A stretch of 64,000 nt of DNA from NCBI RefSeq assembly GCF_002906255.1, contig NZ_POTC01000008.1:1-64000 (forward strand), read 5' to 3'. Position numbers and translations under genes: made by a program. A model generated the notes under the pieces. That model did no database searches. It was not told the DNA's origin and saw only the letters and a program-made list of their open reading frames with translations. Source of the stretch: Novacetimonas maltaceti. GTDB taxonomy: Bacteria > Pseudomonadota > Alphaproteobacteria > Acetobacterales > Acetobacteraceae. Within the stretch, counting starts at the first letter, position 1. Each line of letters begins with the position of its first letter. Of this stretch, positions 46,395 to 64,000 are shown one piece after another.

Positions 46395-46964
46395 TTATGC
46401 TGCGAAGGGCAGATCGAATGCCTTCAGAAGAGCCTTGGCTTCAGCATCGGTCTTCGCGCTCGTGACGAAGATGATGTCCATGCCGCGAATATCGTCGACC
46501 TTGTCGTACTCGATTTCCGGGAAGACGATCTGTTCCTTCAGGCCCATGGCAAAGTTGCCATGCCCGTCGAAACCCTTGTTCGCCGGCAGGCCGCGGAAAT
46601 CGCGGACGCGCGGCAGGGCGATCGTCACCAGACGGTCAAGGAACTCATACATCTGCGCACGGCGCAGCGTGACCTTGCACCCGATCGGCAGACCTTCACG
46701 GATCTTGAAGCCCGCGATCGCCTTCTTGGCAACCGTCTTGACCGGCTTCTGACCCGCGATCAGGGTCATTTCCTGGTATGCGGCATCCAGCTTCTTCTGG
46801 TCGCCTGCGGCTTCACCGACACCCATGTTGAGAACGATCTTCTCAAGGGCCGGAACCTGCATCACGTTCTTGTAGCCGAACTCCTCGCGCAGTTTCGCGC
46901 GCAGTTCGTCATTGTAACGCTTCTGCAGACGCGGCACCGAGCGGGTTACGTTAGCTTCTGACAT
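46395..46964 (-). CDS. rplE: 50S ribosomal protein L5
   Basis: Binds 5S rRNA and contacts S13 and P-site tRNA, 189 residues. [36 protein letters not shown] and [20 protein letters not shown] are conserved. The start at 46964 ([17 protein letters not shown]) is chosen over an upstream one inside rplX. The spacer to rpsN is 105 bases. Confidence 0.97.
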   Translation of the reverse strand: MSEANVTRSVPRLQKRYNDELRAKLREEFGYKNVMQVPALEKIVLNMGVGEAAGDQKKLDAAYQEMTLIAGQKPVKTVAKKAIAGFKIREGLPIGCKVTLRRAQMYEFLDRLVTIALPRVRDFRGLPANKGFDGHGNFAMGLKEQIVFPEIEYDKVDDIRGMDIIFVTSAKTDAEAKALLKAFDLPFAA

Positions 46965-46974
46965 CCCCGCCTCC

Positions 46975-47295
46975 TCAGCCTTCGATGACTTCGCCGGTCG
47001 CCTTGGCGACGCGAACCTTGCGACCGTTCTCCAGAATGCGATAGCCGACGCGCGTCGGATCGCCACTCTTGGGGTCGATCAGCTTCAGGTTGGACAGGTG
47101 AACCGGCATCTCCTTCTCGATGATGCCTCCCTGCTCACCCATGCGGCTGGGGCGGGTATGGCGCTTCGCGACCGCGACACCGCGCACGATGGCCTTCTCG
47201 GCGGCGGGCAGCACGGTCACGACCTCACCGCGCGTACCGCGCGACGAACCGGTGATGACCAGGACCTGGTCGCCCTTCTTGATACGTGCGGCCAT
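46975..47295 (-). CDS. rplX: 50S ribosomal protein L24
   Basis: Assembly-initiating large-subunit protein with a KOW motif, 106 residues: [20 protein letters not shown] at the start, [14 protein letters not shown] in the middle and [20 protein letters not shown] at the end. Its start overlaps the rplN stop by one base. Confidence 0.97.
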   Translation of the reverse strand: MAARIKKGDQVLVITGSSRGTRGEVVTVLPAAEKAIVRGVAVAKRHTRPSRMGEQGGIIEKEMPVHLSNLKLIDPKSGDPTRVGYRILENGRKVRVAKATGEVIEG

Positions 47296-47663
47296 TACAG
47301 CACCTCCGGCGCCAGCGAAATGATCTTCATGAACTTGCGCGCACGCAGTTCACGCACGACCGGGCCAAAGATACGGGTTCCGATCGGTTCCTGCTGCTTG
47401 TTGATCAGCACGGCGGCATTGCGGTCAAAGCGGATGGCGCTGCCATCGGGACGACGCACGGGATAGGACGTGCGGACGATCACCGCCTGGTGCACATCAC
47501 CCTTCTTGACCTTGCCGCGGGGAATCGCTTCCTTGACGGACACGACAATCACGTCGCCGACCGAGGCGGACTTCCGCTTGGAACCGCCCAGCACCTTGAT
47601 GCACTGCACCTGACGCGCACCGGAATTGTCGGCGACGTCAAGGTTGGTCTCGGGATGGATCAT
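47295..47663 (-). CDS. rplN: 50S ribosomal protein L14
   Basis: Interface protein of the large subunit, 122 residues: [20 protein letters not shown] at the start, [20 protein letters not shown] and the end [12 protein letters not shown]. Very well conserved. Confidence 0.97.
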   Translation of the reverse strand: MIHPETNLDVADNSGARQVQCIKVLGGSKRKSASVGDVIVVSVKEAIPRGKVKKGDVHQAVIVRTSYPVRRPDGSAIRFDRNAAVLINKQQEPIGTRIFGPVVRELRARKFMKIISLAPEVL

Positions 47664-47678
47664 GCTCTATGCCCTTCT

Positions 47679-47966
47679 TTACGCCTGTGCGCCAGACTGG
47701 GCCTCGGTCGCCGGAGCCGCCGCGAGGGGGGCGCCATTGCGAACCACGACGGTCCAGGTCTTGCGCCGGGAAATGGGGCGGCATTCTTCGATGCGCACCG
47801 TATCCCCGATCTTGCATTCATTCAGCTGATCATGCGCCGCGTACTTCTTCGAGCGGCGAATGAACTTCTTGTACAGCGGATGGATGACGCGACGATCGAC
47901 AAGAACGGTCACCGTCTTGTCCATCTTGTCGCTGGTCACCCGTCCGGTCAGGACGCGCCTCGGCAT
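47679..47966 (-). CDS. rpsQ: 30S ribosomal protein S17
   Basis: Early-assembling small-subunit OB-fold protein, 95 residues: [38 protein letters not shown] and [14 protein letters not shown] short Ala-rich tail extends beyond the usual end. Confidence 0.97.
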   Translation of the reverse strand: MPRRVLTGRVTSDKMDKTVTVLVDRRVIHPLYKKFIRRSKKYAAHDQLNECKIGDTVRIEECRPISRRKTWTVVVRNGAPLAAAPATEAQSGAQA

Positions 47967-47979
47967 CGCCCGTCTCCCT

Positions 47980-48216
47980 TCAGGACTTGACTGCCGGCGT
48001 GGTGCCGGCAGCGATCTTCTTCAACGCCTCAGACGCAATCGTCTTGACGCGGGCAATCTCGCGACGCACCGCACGCATACGCGACTGCCCTTCGGTCTGG
48101 CCGGTTGCATGCTGGAACCGAAGATTGAACTGCTCGCGCTTCAGATCGATGAGAAGCGTATCCAGTTCTTCAACAGTCTTGGCACGCAGATCGGCCGGCT
48201 TGGTTGCCTTTGCCAT
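47980..48216 (-). CDS. rpmC: 50S ribosomal protein L29
   Basis: Protein at the tunnel exit near the SRP and trigger-factor site, 78 residues: [20 protein letters not shown], then [11 protein letters not shown] and [13 protein letters not shown] 48216 lies one base after the rplP stop, so it is preferred over the earlier ATG. Confidence 0.96.
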   Translation of the reverse strand: MAKATKPADLRAKTVEELDTLLIDLKREQFNLRFQHATGQTEGQSRMRAVRREIARVKTIASEALKKIAAGTTPAVKS

Positions 48217-48217
48217 C

Positions 48218-48634
48218 TCACGCGTCTCCAATACGGGTCACAAACTTCGTCTTGATCGGCAGCTTTGCCGCGCCCAGAGCCAGCGCTTCACGCGCGACTT
48301 CCGGCGACACGCCTTCGATCTCGAACAGGATACGACCCGGCTTCACACGGGCCACCCAGTATTCAGGCGACCCCTTGCCGGAGCCCATACGCACTTCTGC
48401 GGGCTTTGTCGAGACCGGAAGGTCAGGAAAAATCCGAATCCACACGCGACCCGCACGTTTCATGGCGCGGGTGATGGCCCGACGGGCTGCTTCGATCTGA
48501 CGGGCGGTAATCCGTTCCGGCTGCAGGGCCTTGAGGCCAAAGGCCCCAAAGTTCAGGGTCGTCCCCCCCTTCGCCAGTCCGTGGATGCGGCCCTTGTGGG
48601 CCTTGCGGAACTTTGTCCGCTTGGGAGAAAGCAT
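48218..48634 (-). CDS. rplP: 50S ribosomal protein L16
   Basis: Organises the A-site tRNA region, 138 residues: [20 protein letters not shown] at the start, then GALKLQPERIT-like [40 protein letters not shown] and [20 protein letters not shown]. Confidence 0.97.
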   Translation of the reverse strand: MLSPKRTKFRKAHKGRIHGLAKGGTTLNFGAFGLKALQPERITARQIEAARRAITRAMKRAGRVWIRIFPDLPVSTKPAEVRMGSGKGSPEYWVARVKPGRILFEIEGVSPEVAREALALGAAKLPIKTKFVTRIGDA

Positions 48635-48687
48635 TTTTTCAAATCCTCAGCGCCGCCTGGCGCACTCTGTTCCCTATTCCCCGCAGA

Positions 48688-49365
48688 TCAGCGCTGCGGG
48701 GCCTGCTCGGCGGCGCGACGATCCTGCGCCAACGGATCATGGGCAAGAATCTCACCCTTGAAGATCCAGACCTTCACACCACAGGTGCCATAGGTCGTCT
48801 TTGCCGTCGCCACACCGTAATCGATATCGGCACGCAGCGTATGCAGCGGCACGCGGCCTTCGCGATACCATTCGACACGCGCGATTTCAGCGCCACCCAG
48901 ACGGCCGGAGCAGTTGATCCGGATCCCCTGCGCGCCAAGGCGCATGGCGGACTGCACGGCGCGCTTCATGGCGCGACGGAAGGCCACGCGGCGTTCAAGC
49001 TGCTGGGCGATGTTGTCGGCCACCAGCGTCGCATCGATTTCCGGCTTGCGGATCTCGACGATGTTCAGCGCAACGTCGGTCTTCGCCATGCGGGTCAGAT
49101 CCTTGCGCAGCACGTCGATGTCCTGGCCCTTCTTGCCGATCACGACACCCGGACGCGCGGCATAGATCGTCACGCGCGGCTTCTTGGCCGGACGTTCGAT
49201 CACGACGCGCGACACGCCTGCGCCAGACAGCTTGCGGCGCAGGTAGGAACGCAGCTTCAGGTCATCATGCAGCAGACGCGCATAGTCGGCATCCGCGTAC
49301 CAGCGGCTGTCCCAGGTGCGGTTGATGCCGAGCCGCAGCCCGATCGGATTGACTTTATGTCCCAT
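48688..49365 (-). CDS. rpsC: 30S ribosomal protein S3
   Basis: mRNA entry-site protein, 225 residues: [20 protein letters not shown] at the start, a KH domain with the GKKGQDI loop, [20 protein letters not shown], and the C-terminal GLGGAEIAR-type block [20 protein letters not shown]. Confidence 0.97.
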   Translation of the reverse strand: MGHKVNPIGLRLGINRTWDSRWYADADYARLLHDDLKLRSYLRRKLSGAGVSRVVIERPAKKPRVTIYAARPGVVIGKKGQDIDVLRKDLTRMAKTDVALNIVEIRKPEIDATLVADNIAQQLERRVAFRRAMKRAVQSAMRLGAQGIRINCSGRLGGAEIARVEWYREGRVPLHTLRADIDYGVATAKTTYGTCGVKVWIFKGEILAHDPLAQDRRAAEQAPQR

Positions 49366-49368
49366 GGA

Positions 49369-49776
49369 TCAGGCCGCCTTCTTTCCGGTTGCCGCTTCAG
49401 CCTCGGGCTGACGCTCCGCCACGATGATCGTCAGGTGGCTGAAAAACTTCTCGATACGGGCCGAACGACCACGCCCGCGGGCGTGGAAGCGACGCATGAC
49501 GATCGACTTGCCAACTTCCGCGCGCGCCACCACCAGCTGGTCAACGTCCAGCTGATGGTTGTTCTCGGCGTTCGCGATGGCGCTTTCCAGCGTCTTCTTG
49601 ACCTGCTGGGCGATGCGGCGCTTGGAGAACGTCAGCGTCGCAACGGCCTGGGCGGCAGGCTTGTTGCGGATCAGACCCGCAACAAGGTTCAGTTTACGCG
49701 GGCTGATGCGGATATTCCGCGTGGTGGCCTGCGCTTCGGTTTCCGCGAGCGTGCGCGGATGCTTAGGCTTGCTCAT
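49369..49776 (-). CDS. rplV: 50S ribosomal protein L22
   Basis: Lines the exit tunnel, 135 residues. [20 protein letters not shown] is the family start, the middle has [20 protein letters not shown], and the tunnel loop follows ([20 protein letters not shown]). A short tail ends in GKKAA. A few bases separate it from rpsC. Confidence 0.97.
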   Translation of the reverse strand: MSKPKHPRTLAETEAQATTRNIRISPRKLNLVAGLIRNKPAAQAVATLTFSKRRIAQQVKKTLESAIANAENNHQLDVDQLVVARAEVGKSIVMRRFHARGRGRSARIEKFFSHLTIIVAERQPEAEAATGKKAA

Positions 49777-49778
49777 GA

Positions 49779-50057
49779 TCAGCCCCGCTTCGCTTTCTTG
49801 TCCGAGGAGTGACCCGTGAAGGTGCGGGTCGGCGAAAATTCACCGAACTTGTGCCCCACCATGTTCTCGGTCACCTGCACGGGCAGGAACTTGTGCCCGT
49901 TATAGACGCCGAACGTCAGTCCCACGAACTGCGGCAGAATGGTTGAGCGACGCGACCAGATCTTGATCACCTCGTTACGGCCCGACGCGCGCGACGCATC
50001 GGCTTTGTTCAGTAGATACCCGTCCACGAACGGGCCCTTCCAGACGGAACGTGCCAT
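49779..50057 (-). CDS. rpsS: 30S ribosomal protein S19
   Basis: Small-subunit head protein, 92 residues: [36 protein letters not shown] and [16 protein letters not shown]. Confidence 0.97.
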   Translation of the reverse strand: MARSVWKGPFVDGYLLNKADASRASGRNEVIKIWSRRSTILPQFVGLTFGVYNGHKFLPVQVTENMVGHKFGEFSPTRTFTGHSSDKKAKRG

Positions 50058-50069
50058 CTTGTATGCCCC

Positions 50070-50900
50070 TTACTTGCCGGTCTTCCGGCGACGGATAATC
50101 AGACTGTCCGTACGCTTGTTGACCCTGGTCTTGTAACCCTTTGTCGGCTTGCCCCACGGCGTAACCGGATGACGCCCGCCCGAAGTCCGGCCTTCACCAC
50201 CACCATGCGGATGGTCGACCGGGTTCATGACAACGCCACGGTTGTGCGGACGACGGCCGAGCCAGCGGGCGCGGCCTGCCTTGCCCATGTGCTGGTTCAT
50301 GTTGTCCGGGTTGGACACCGCACCGATCGTCGCCATGCACTCGGCGCGCACGACACGCAGTTCACCGGACTGCAGCTTGATCTGGGCATAGCCCATGTCC
50401 TTGCCGACCAGCTGGGCATAGGTGCCAGCCGAACGGGCGATCTTCCCACCTGCACCGGCCTTGAGCTCGATGTTGTGGATGATCGTCCCCACCGGCACCG
50501 CCGACAGCGGCATCGCGTTGCCCGGCTTGATGTCGGCGCGCAGGCCGGACACCACCTGGTCACCCGCCTGCAGGCGCTGCGGCGCGATGATGTAGGCGAG
50601 TTCACCGTCAGCATACTTCACCAGCGCGATGAAGGCCGTGCGGTTGGGGTCATATTCCAGACGCTCCACCGTGCCGACCACATCGAACTTGCGACGCTTG
50701 AAATCGACATAGCGATAGGACTGCTTGTGACCACCACCGATGAAACGCGAGGTGGTGCGGCCGTGGTTGTTACGACCGCCGCTCTTGTTCTTGCCCTCGG
50801 TCAGCCCCTTGACGGGCTTGCCCTTCCACAGCTCCTTGCGGTCGATCAGGACCGTTCCGCGCAGGCTGGGGGTAACCGGGTTAAAGTGCTTCAATGCCAT
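50070..50900 (-). CDS. rplB: 50S ribosomal protein L2
   Basis: Central large-subunit protein needed for subunit joining and peptidyl transfer, 276 residues: [58 protein letters not shown] (with the conserved His of the active-site loop) and the end [20 protein letters not shown]. Confidence 0.97.
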   Translation of the reverse strand: MALKHFNPVTPSLRGTVLIDRKELWKGKPVKGLTEGKNKSGGRNNHGRTTSRFIGGGHKQSYRYVDFKRRKFDVVGTVERLEYDPNRTAFIALVKYADGELAYIIAPQRLQAGDQVVSGLRADIKPGNAMPLSAVPVGTIIHNIELKAGAGGKIARSAGTYAQLVGKDMGYAQIKLQSGELRVVRAECMATIGAVSNPDNMNQHMGKAGRARWLGRRPHNRGVVMNPVDHPHGGGEGRTSGGRHPVTPWGKPTKGYKTRVNKRTDSLIIRRRKTGK

Positions 50901-50916
50901 TTCTTGTCACCCCGCG

Positions 50917-51252
50917 TCAGGACAGCTTGGCGGTCAGGTCAATGGACTGACCATCAGCAAGCTGCACGAACGCCTTCTTCACATCAGACCGCTGGCCGGG
51001 ACGTCCCTTGAAGCGCTTCGCCTTGCCCTTCTGGACAAGGGTGTTCACACCAAGAACCTTGACGCCGAACAGTGTTTCCACCGCGACCTTGATCTCGAAC
51101 TTCGACGCGCCGGACGCGACCTTGAACCCGACCTGGTTCTTTTCGGACAGGGCGGTCGCCTTTTCCGTGATCAGCGGCGCGCGGATGATGTCGTACATCG
51201 CCTCGCGCGACATACGCTCCGCCTTCTTGCGCAGTGCGAGGATGTTGGTCAT
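50917..51252 (-). CDS. rplW: 50S ribosomal protein L23
   Basis: Tunnel-exit docking site for trigger factor and SRP, 111 residues: [20 protein letters not shown], the region [20 protein letters not shown] and the basic [20 protein letters not shown]. It overlaps rplD (ATGA). The first 17 residues are less conserved. Confidence 0.97.
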   Translation of the reverse strand: MTNILALRKKAERMSREAMYDIIRAPLITEKATALSEKNQVGFKVASGASKFEIKVAVETLFGVKVLGVNTLVQKGKAKRFKGRPGQRSDVKKAFVQLADGQSIDLTAKLS

Positions 51253-51863
51253 GCCAGACGCTCCTTCAGACCCTCAAGCCCGGCGCGCGTGATGGCCAGC
51301 ACCTCATGGTTGAGGATATCATAGACATTCGCGCCGATGGTCGGGAGGATGTCGATCTTTGGCAGGTTGCGTGCCGCACGACCGAAGTTTTCCTCAACCG
51401 CGGCATCCACGATCAGCGCAGACTTCCAGCCCAGCACCTTCAGCTTCTTCGCCAGGTCGGACGACTTGCCCGAAGCCGTGGCGGCGTCGAGCACCACCAG
51501 CTTGCCTTCGGCGGCCTTCTGCGACAGCGCGGAAATCAGGCCCAGGCGACGCACCTTCTTGGGAAGGTCATAGCCATGGTCGCGCACGACCGGACCATGG
51601 ACCACACCACCGGTGCGGTACTGCGGCGAACGCAGCGAACCCTGACGGGCGCTGCCGGTGCCCTTCTGCCGGTAGGGCTTCTTGGTCGTGCCGGAGATTT
51701 CCCCCATGCCCTTGACCTTGTGCGTGCCCGCGCGGCGCTTCGCCAGCTGCCAGTGAACGACGCGGGCCATGATGTCGGCGCGCGGCTCAACCTTGAAAAT
51801 CTCGTCGGGAAGCGTTGCCGTACCGGCGCTTCCGTTCTCGAGGGTTTTGATCTCGTAATCCAT
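51249..51863 (-). CDS. rplD: 50S ribosomal protein L4
   Basis: Tunnel-lining protein, in E. coli also the S10 operon repressor, 204 residues. The loop [20 protein letters not shown] carries the erythromycin-constriction residues in the normal sequence. [14 protein letters not shown]-like [20 protein letters not shown] and the C-terminal [17 protein letters not shown] follow. Confidence 0.97.
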   Translation of the reverse strand: MDYEIKTLENGSAGTATLPDEIFKVEPRADIMARVVHWQLAKRRAGTHKVKGMGEISGTTKKPYRQKGTGSARQGSLRSPQYRTGGVVHGPVVRDHGYDLPKKVRRLGLISALSQKAAEGKLVVLDAATASGKSSDLAKKLKVLGWKSALIVDAAVEENFGRAARNLPKIDILPTIGANVYDILNHEVLAITRAGLEGLKERLA

Positions 51864-51875
51864 TGCCCTCTATCC

Positions 51876-52559
51876 TCAGCCCGCTACCTGGGCCAGGGCG
51901 GCCGGATACGGCACCTCGGCATGACGGGGCTTCTTGATCGCATCACGAACCAGAATCAGCTCATTCTTGCCGCCCGGGACGGAGCCGCAGATCATCAGCA
52001 GATTCTTCTCGGCATCGACGGCGGCCACTTCCAGATTCAGGGTGGTCACGCGTTCCGAACCGAGATGTCCGGCCATTTTCTTGTTCTTGAAGACCTTGCC
52101 CGGATCCTGACGGTTACCCGTCGACCCGTGCGAACGGTGACTGATCGAGACACCATGCGAGGCTTCGAGACCGGCAAAGTTCCAGCGCTTCATCGCGCCG
52201 GCAAAACCCTTGCCCTTGCTGGTGCCGGTCACATCCACTTTCTGCCCGACGACGAAGTGAGCGGCGGACAGCGTGGCGCCGACTTCCAGGACGGCATCAT
52301 CGGCCACCCGGAATTCCACCAGCTTCCTCTTCGGCTCAACCTTCGCCTTGGCGAAATGGCCACGGCACGGCTTCGTTACATTCTTGACCTTGGCCTTGCC
52401 CGAGCCAAGCTGGACGGCGGAGTAGCCATCACGTTCCTTGGTGCGAACATCAACCACCTGCAGGTCATCCACCTGCAGGACAGTCACCGGCACATGTGTG
52501 CCGTCTTCCTTGAACAGCCGGGTCATACCCAGCTTCTTTGCGATCAATCCGGTGCGCAT
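51876..52559 (-). CDS. rplC: 50S ribosomal protein L3
   Basis: Large-subunit protein near the peptidyl transferase centre, 227 residues: [40 protein letters not shown], and [23 protein letters not shown] 52559 with AAGG eight bases upstream is used; the ten extra residues of the longer frame overlap rpsJ. Confidence 0.97.
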   Translation of the reverse strand: MRTGLIAKKLGMTRLFKEDGTHVPVTVLQVDDLQVVDVRTKERDGYSAVQLGSGKAKVKNVTKPCRGHFAKAKVEPKRKLVEFRVADDAVLEVGATLSAAHFVVGQKVDVTGTSKGKGFAGAMKRWNFAGLEASHGVSISHRSHGSTGNRQDPGKVFKNKKMAGHLGSERVTTLNLEVAAVDAEKNLLMICGSVPGGKNELILVRDAIKKPRHAEVPYPAALAQVAG

Positions 52560-52569
52560 CGTCTGGACC

Positions 52570-52878
52570 TTAGAGTTTAATCTCGACATCCACGCCAGCG
52601 GCGAGGTCGAGTTTCATGAGAGCGTCCACGGTCTGCGGGGTCGGCTCGACAATGTCGAGCAGCCGGCGATGGGTCCGAATTTCGAACTGCTCGCGGCTTT
52701 TCTTGTCCACATGGGGAGAACGGTTGACAGTGAACCGTTCGATATGCGTCGGCAGCGGGATAGGACCCCGAACCCGCGCACCCGTACGCTTCGCCGTGTT
52801 GACGATCTCTTTTGTGCTGTTATCGAGCACCCGATGATCGTACGCCTTCAGGCGAATGCGGATGTTCTGGTTGTCCAT
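52570..52878 (-). CDS. rpsJ: 30S ribosomal protein S10
   Basis: Small-subunit head protein, and NusE in antitermination complexes, 102 residues: [40 protein letters not shown] and [20 protein letters not shown]. First gene of the S10 group, following tuf after a structured spacer. Confidence 0.97.
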   Translation of the reverse strand: MDNQNIRIRLKAYDHRVLDNSTKEIVNTAKRTGARVRGPIPLPTHIERFTVNRSPHVDKKSREQFEIRTHRRLLDIVEPTPQTVDALMKLDLAAGVDVEIKL

Positions 52879-52904
52879 CTTTCTGTTTCAGTCCAACTTT
52901 AACT

Positions 52905-52968
52905 GGTTCGGGGGAACCCGATCCGCCAATGATATCCCCGGCCAGATCGCTCCGACCGGGGACATCAT
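52905..52968 (-). other. strong stem-loops in the tuf-rpsJ spacer
   Basis: Arms 52929-52941 and 52956-52968 pair over 12 of 13 positions around a 14-base loop, starting 18 bases after the tuf stop. A smaller GGTTC/GAACC hairpin (52905-52909 with 52914-52918) follows. No T-run follows either, so an RNA processing, protein-binding or Rho-linked role is more likely than a simple terminator. Confidence 0.5.
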
Positions 52969-52986
52969 CACTTCAGTTACTTACAA

Positions 52987-54177
52987 TCACGCAGTGATCG
53001 AAGCGACCACGCCAGCACCGACCGTACGGCCACCTTCGCGGATAGCGAAGCGCAGGCCTTCATCCATGGCGATCGGAGCAATCAGTTCAACATCCATGGC
53101 GACGTTATCGCCAGGCATGACCATTTCCGTGCCTTCCGGCAGGTGAACGACGCCGGTGACGTCGGTCGTGCGGAAATAGAACTGCGGACGATAGTTGGTG
53201 AAGAACGGCGTGTGACGGCCACCCTCTTCCTTCGTCAGGATGTAGGCTTCCGCCTTGAACTTCGTGTGCGGGGTGATGGAACCCGGCTTCGCCAGGACCT
53301 GACCACGCTCCACGTCTTCACGCTTCGTGCCACGCAGCAGCGCGCCGATGTTGTCGCCGGCTTCGCCGCGATCCAGCAGCTTGCGGAACATTTCGACGCC
53401 CGTCACCGTCGTCTTCTGCGTCGGACGCAGGCCAACGATTTCGATTTCGTCACCGACGTTCACGGCGCCACGCTCGACACGGCCCGTCACCACGGTGCCA
53501 CGACCGGAGATCGAGAACACGTCTTCGATCGGCATCAGGAACGGACGGTCGATCGGACGCTCCGGCTGCGGGATGTATTCGTCAACCGCGTTCATCAGGT
53601 CGAGAACGCGCTTTTCGCCAACTTCCGCGTCGCCGTCTTCCAGCGTCACCAGGGCCGAACCCTTGATGATGGGGATATCGTCGCCGGGGAACTGATAGGC
53701 GGACAGAAGCTCACGGACTTCCATTTCCACCAGTTCCAGCAGTTCCGGGTCATCAACCTGGTCAACCTTGTTCAGGAAGACGACCAGGGCCGGAACGCCA
53801 ACCTGGCGGGCCAGCAGGATGTGCTCACGCGTCTGGGGCATCGGGCCGTCAGCGGCCGACACAACCAGGATCGCGCCGTCCATCTGCGCCGCACCCGTGA
53901 TCATGTTCTTCACGTAGTCGGCGTGGCCGGGGCAGTCGACGTGCGCGTAGTGACGCTTCGCCGTTTCGTATTCAACGTGAGCGGTGGAGATCGTGATGCC
54001 ACGGGCGCGCTCTTCCGGCGCCGCGTCGATCATGTCGTAAGCCTTGAACTCCGCACCGCCGCTCTTGGCGAGCGTCTTGGTGATAGCAGCGGTCAGCGAG
54101 GTCTTGCCGTGATCGACGTGACCAATCGTGCCGATGTTGCAGTGCGGCTTGTTCCGCTCAAATTTAGCCTTTGCCAT
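52987..54177 (-). CDS. tuf: elongation factor Tu
   Basis: GTPase that brings aminoacyl-tRNA to the ribosome, 396 residues, three domains. G1 GHVDHGKT near 19-26, switch region [15 protein letters not shown]3 DCPGH near 81-85, G4 NKVD near 136-139, G5 GSAL near 174. The start has GGAGAAAACG-ATG spacing. It lies directly after rpsG: fusA, normally between them, is absent. Confidence 0.98.
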   Translation of the reverse strand: MAKAKFERNKPHCNIGTIGHVDHGKTSLTAAITKTLAKSGGAEFKAYDMIDAAPEERARGITISTAHVEYETAKRHYAHVDCPGHADYVKNMITGAAQMDGAILVVSAADGPMPQTREHILLARQVGVPALVVFLNKVDQVDDPELLELVEMEVRELLSAYQFPGDDIPIIKGSALVTLEDGDAEVGEKRVLDLMNAVDEYIPQPERPIDRPFLMPIEDVFSISGRGTVVTGRVERGAVNVGDEIEIVGLRPTQKTTVTGVEMFRKLLDRGEAGDNIGALLRGTKREDVERGQVLAKPGSITPHTKFKAEAYILTKEEGGRHTPFFTNYRPQFYFRTTDVTGVVHLPEGTEMVMPGDNVAMDVELIAPIAMDEGLRFAIREGGRTVGAGVVASITA

Positions 54178-54270
54178 CGTTTTCTCCGTTACTTCGGCCT
54201 CATGCCGAAAGTCGGGTTAGAAAGTTCCGTGTCGGAAGCCGAGCCGGTGAATATACCGACCTGACGCCCT

Positions 54271-54747
54271 TTACCAGCGGTAATGACTGAACGCCTTGTT
54301 GGCTTCCGCCATGCGATGCGTGTCTTCGCGCTTCTTGACGGCGGCGCCACGGTTGTTGACCGCGTCCAGAAGCTCGTTGGACAGGCGTTCCTGCATCGTG
54401 TTCTCGCCGCGCTTGCGCGACGCGTCGATGAGCCAGCGGATCGCAAGCGCCTGGCGACGCTCGGCCCGGACTTCGACCGGAACCTGGTAGGTCGCACCAC
54501 CAACGCGGCGCGAACGCACCTCGACGGCAGGCTTCACGTTGTCCAGCGCGCCGTGGAACAGCACGACCGGATCAGCAGCAGCACCACCGCGGCGACGCAG
54601 CACCTCAAGGGCGCCATAGACGATCCCTTCGGCGGTGGACTTCTTGCCGTCGTACATCAGGGCGTTCATGAAACGCGTGATGACGACATCACCAAATTTC
54701 GGATCGGGAAGAATCTCGCGCTTAACAGCGCGATGACGGCGACTCAT
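54271..54747 (-). CDS. rpsG: 30S ribosomal protein S7
   Basis: Head-assembly protein, 158 residues: [40 protein letters not shown], and [20 protein letters not shown]. 14 bases separate it from rpsL. In E. coli S7 represses this operon at the rpsL-rpsG junction. Confidence 0.97.
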   Translation of the reverse strand: MSRRHRAVKREILPDPKFGDVVITRFMNALMYDGKKSTAEGIVYGALEVLRRRGGAAADPVVLFHGALDNVKPAVEVRSRRVGGATYQVPVEVRAERRQALAIRWLIDASRKRGENTMQERLSNELLDAVNNRGAAVKKREDTHRMAEANKAFSHYRW

Positions 54748-54761
54748 GCCTGGTATTCCTT

Positions 54762-55133
54762 TTACTTAGGACGCTTCGCGCCATAGAGCGAGCGACGCTG
54801 ACGACGCTTGGCGATACCCTGGGTATCCAGAACGCCGCGCAGAATGTGATATCGCACGCCAGGAAGATCCTTGACGCGACCGCCGCGGATCAGGACGACA
54901 CTATGTTCCTGAAGGTTGTGGCCTTCACCCGGAATATAGCTCACAACCTCATAACCGTTCGTCAGGCGCACCTTCGCAACCTTACGCAGAGCCGAGTTCG
55001 GCTTCTTCGGTGTGGTTGTGTAAACACGAGTACAAACGCCACGCTTCTGCGGACACCCCTGCAGGGCAGGTACCTTGTTGCGTTTGGCTGCGGGCTCGCG
55101 GCCTTTCGCGATCAACTGGTTGATGGTCGGCAT
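54762..55133 (-). CDS. rpsL: 30S ribosomal protein S12
   Basis: Decoding-centre protein, 123 residues. [14 protein letters not shown] is the true start; 58 more in-frame residues upstream have no homology. The [20 protein letters not shown] region and [13 protein letters not shown] have the usual Lys residues, so streptomycin sensitivity is expected. First gene of the str operon, behind its own promoter and a 220-base leader. Confidence 0.97.
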   Translation of the reverse strand: MPTINQLIAKGREPAAKRNKVPALQGCPQKRGVCTRVYTTTPKKPNSALRKVAKVRLTNGYEVVSYIPGEGHNLQEHSVVLIRGGRVKDLPGVRYHILRGVLDTQGIAKRRQRRSLYGAKRPK

Positions 55134-55353
55134 ACGCCTTTCCCGATCCTTACAAATTTCGGCCGGCCAACCCCAAAGTCTGGTTGCCGACTGTCGTTCA
55201 CAACAAAACCCCAACGAATGAAGATCCATTCGGTCGGGCATCATATATGCATCCGGCCTGGGCCGCCCGATTCCCGGGAGGCGGTACCGCATGCGAGCAT
55301 GCTGCATTCGACGGCCAACGACGTCATTCAGACAGGGCTAGCCGAGGGCGCGG

Positions 55354-55382
55354 AACCTACGAAGAGAATGGCTCGAAGTCAA
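55354..55382 (-). promoter_or_regulatory. probable promoter of the str operon (rpsL)
   Basis: On the minus strand TTGACT (55382-55377), 17 bases, TAGGTT (55359-55354), followed by a GC-rich CCGCGCCC stretch. The -35 is strong and the -10 matches three of six. The GC-rich discriminator would suit stringent control of a ribosomal operon. Confidence 0.5.
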
Positions 55383-55394
55383 GCCTTCGCTCAG

Positions 55395-55521
55395 GATTCG
55401 GACATGCACACGGCATGACCATTCCGCATGGGGTGTCAAAACACCCCATTAAAATATGAAACGGGATGATTCGGCAGCTCATGCGCCGAGTCCCGAATCG
55501 GAGTCCGCCACAGGCGGACTC
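55395..55521. promoter_or_regulatory. cluster of six GANTC sites between rpoC and rpsL
   Basis: GANTC at 55395, 55468, 55488, 55495, 55501 and 55517; the last five fall within 54 bases. Part of the clustering follows from hairpin arms, which repeat a site in both arms. All lie within 15-165 bases upstream of the str -35 element. Confidence 0.5.
55428..55449 (-). terminator. hairpin upstream of the str promoter
   Basis: Nine-base perfect stem ATGGGGTGT/ACACCCCAT with a CAAA loop. On the minus strand the T-rich stretch lies before rather than after it, so termination is uncertain. Confidence 0.35.
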
Positions 55522-55524
55522 CGA
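55467..55524 (-). terminator. tandem hairpins after rpoC, likely end of rpoBC transcription
   Basis: A 12-base perfect stem, 55498-55509 with 55513-55524 and a three-base loop, 56 bases after the rpoC stop. A second pair of arms, GATTCGG (55468-55474) and CCGAATC (55493-55499), overlaps it by two bases. CATCCCGTTTCATATTTT follows on the minus strand, a mild T-rich end. Confidence 0.55.
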
Positions 55525-55579
55525 TGCAGCATTGGCCGGTGGGCGGGAACGCGACAACGCCCCCACCCGCCGGCCGGTA

Positions 55580-59776
<4,197 letters not shown>

Positions 59777-59881
59777 GCGCCGCAAACCCCCTGAGGGAAA
59801 AGGACGGGGACAGACCGACTATCTGCCCCCGACCCTGAAAATAAAACGTATGGACGGGTCGTTACCTTGCTCATGGAACGA

Positions 59882-64000
<4,119 letters not shown>

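Larger units (their letters stand above)
55134..55579 (-). other. 446-base rpoC-rpsL spacer: terminator region, GANTC cluster, promoter, leader
   Basis: No gene is visible here. In transcription order it holds hairpins after rpoC (55498-55524 and 55467-55499), another hairpin (55428-55449), the str promoter (55382-55354), and about 220 bases of leader before rpsL. Short open frames crossing it match nothing. I searched by eye for a tRNA and found none. Confidence 0.7.

Noticed and set aside
54178-54270. Possible remnant of fusA between rpsG and tuf
   Set aside because: All frames were read; only a leader with a small hairpin and the tuf ribosome binding site is seen.
55134-55460. Possible tRNA or small RNA gene in the rpoC-rpsL spacer
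   Set aside because: A GAATCC stretch recalls a T-arm, but no acceptor or anticodon arms can be paired around it.

Overview
The window is a 64 kb piece of a GC-rich alphaproteobacterial chromosome. The protein types and the gene order (a CcrM-type GANTC methylase, EcfG-type promoter motifs, the DUF1285/MoxR/DUF58/DUF4159 block, and rpoBC-str-S10-spc-alpha order without rpmJ after secY) point to the acetic acid bacteria (Acetobacteraceae, Komagataeibacter/Gluconacetobacter-like). The family call is inferred from protein resemblance and not tested. I saw no IS element, prophage, CRISPR array, rRNA or tRNA. The two edges cut genes: gpmI at the left is probably short of a few N-terminal codons, and rpoB at the right lacks its first codons.

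Layout. (1) 3-5192, plus strand: gpmI, an EnvC-like amidase activator, the S41 protease ctpA and rppH. (2) 5287-11607, minus strand: a frameshifted Nudix gene, an EmrB/EmrA efflux pair behind a TetR-type operator-like palindrome, an MsbA-like ABC exporter and the CCA-adding enzyme. (3) 11657-20232: a DUF1285 gene diverging from a MoxR-DUF58-DUF4159-vWA operon, the alphaproteobacterial form of the Bat/MoxR envelope system, then a secreted ankyrin protein. (4) 20312-23404, minus strand: rnhB, ccrM and a second adenine methylase of a different class in one tight operon, whose upstream region carries five GANTC sites. (5) 23565-35027: a small CsbD-DUF883 stress protein behind an EcfG-like promoter, a DHA2 MFS pump, and a complete MdtABC-like RND pump with its outer-membrane channel. 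(6) 35094-38357, minus strand: a 58-residue DUF1328 membrane protein, a 71-residue DUF883-like protein and an SsuABC-type ABC importer. (7) 38525-64000, minus strand: the transcription/translation superoperon rpoB-rpoC-rpsL-rpsG-tuf-S10-spc-alpha, ending in an intrinsic terminator after rplQ.

Most of the content is core genes, so the interest is mainly in control signals and small departures from the textbook arrangement. GANTC (CcrM) sites cluster ahead of the operon that encodes CcrM and again in the rpoC-rpsL spacer. Two orphan-looking adenine methylases sit side by side with no nuclease gene. fusA is missing from its usual place between rpsG and tuf. The superoperon has an internal promoter before rpsM and strong hairpins between tuf and rpsJ and between rplO and secY. 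Two stress-type small membrane proteins have EcfG-like promoters. A Nudix gene is broken by a one-base change in a C run.
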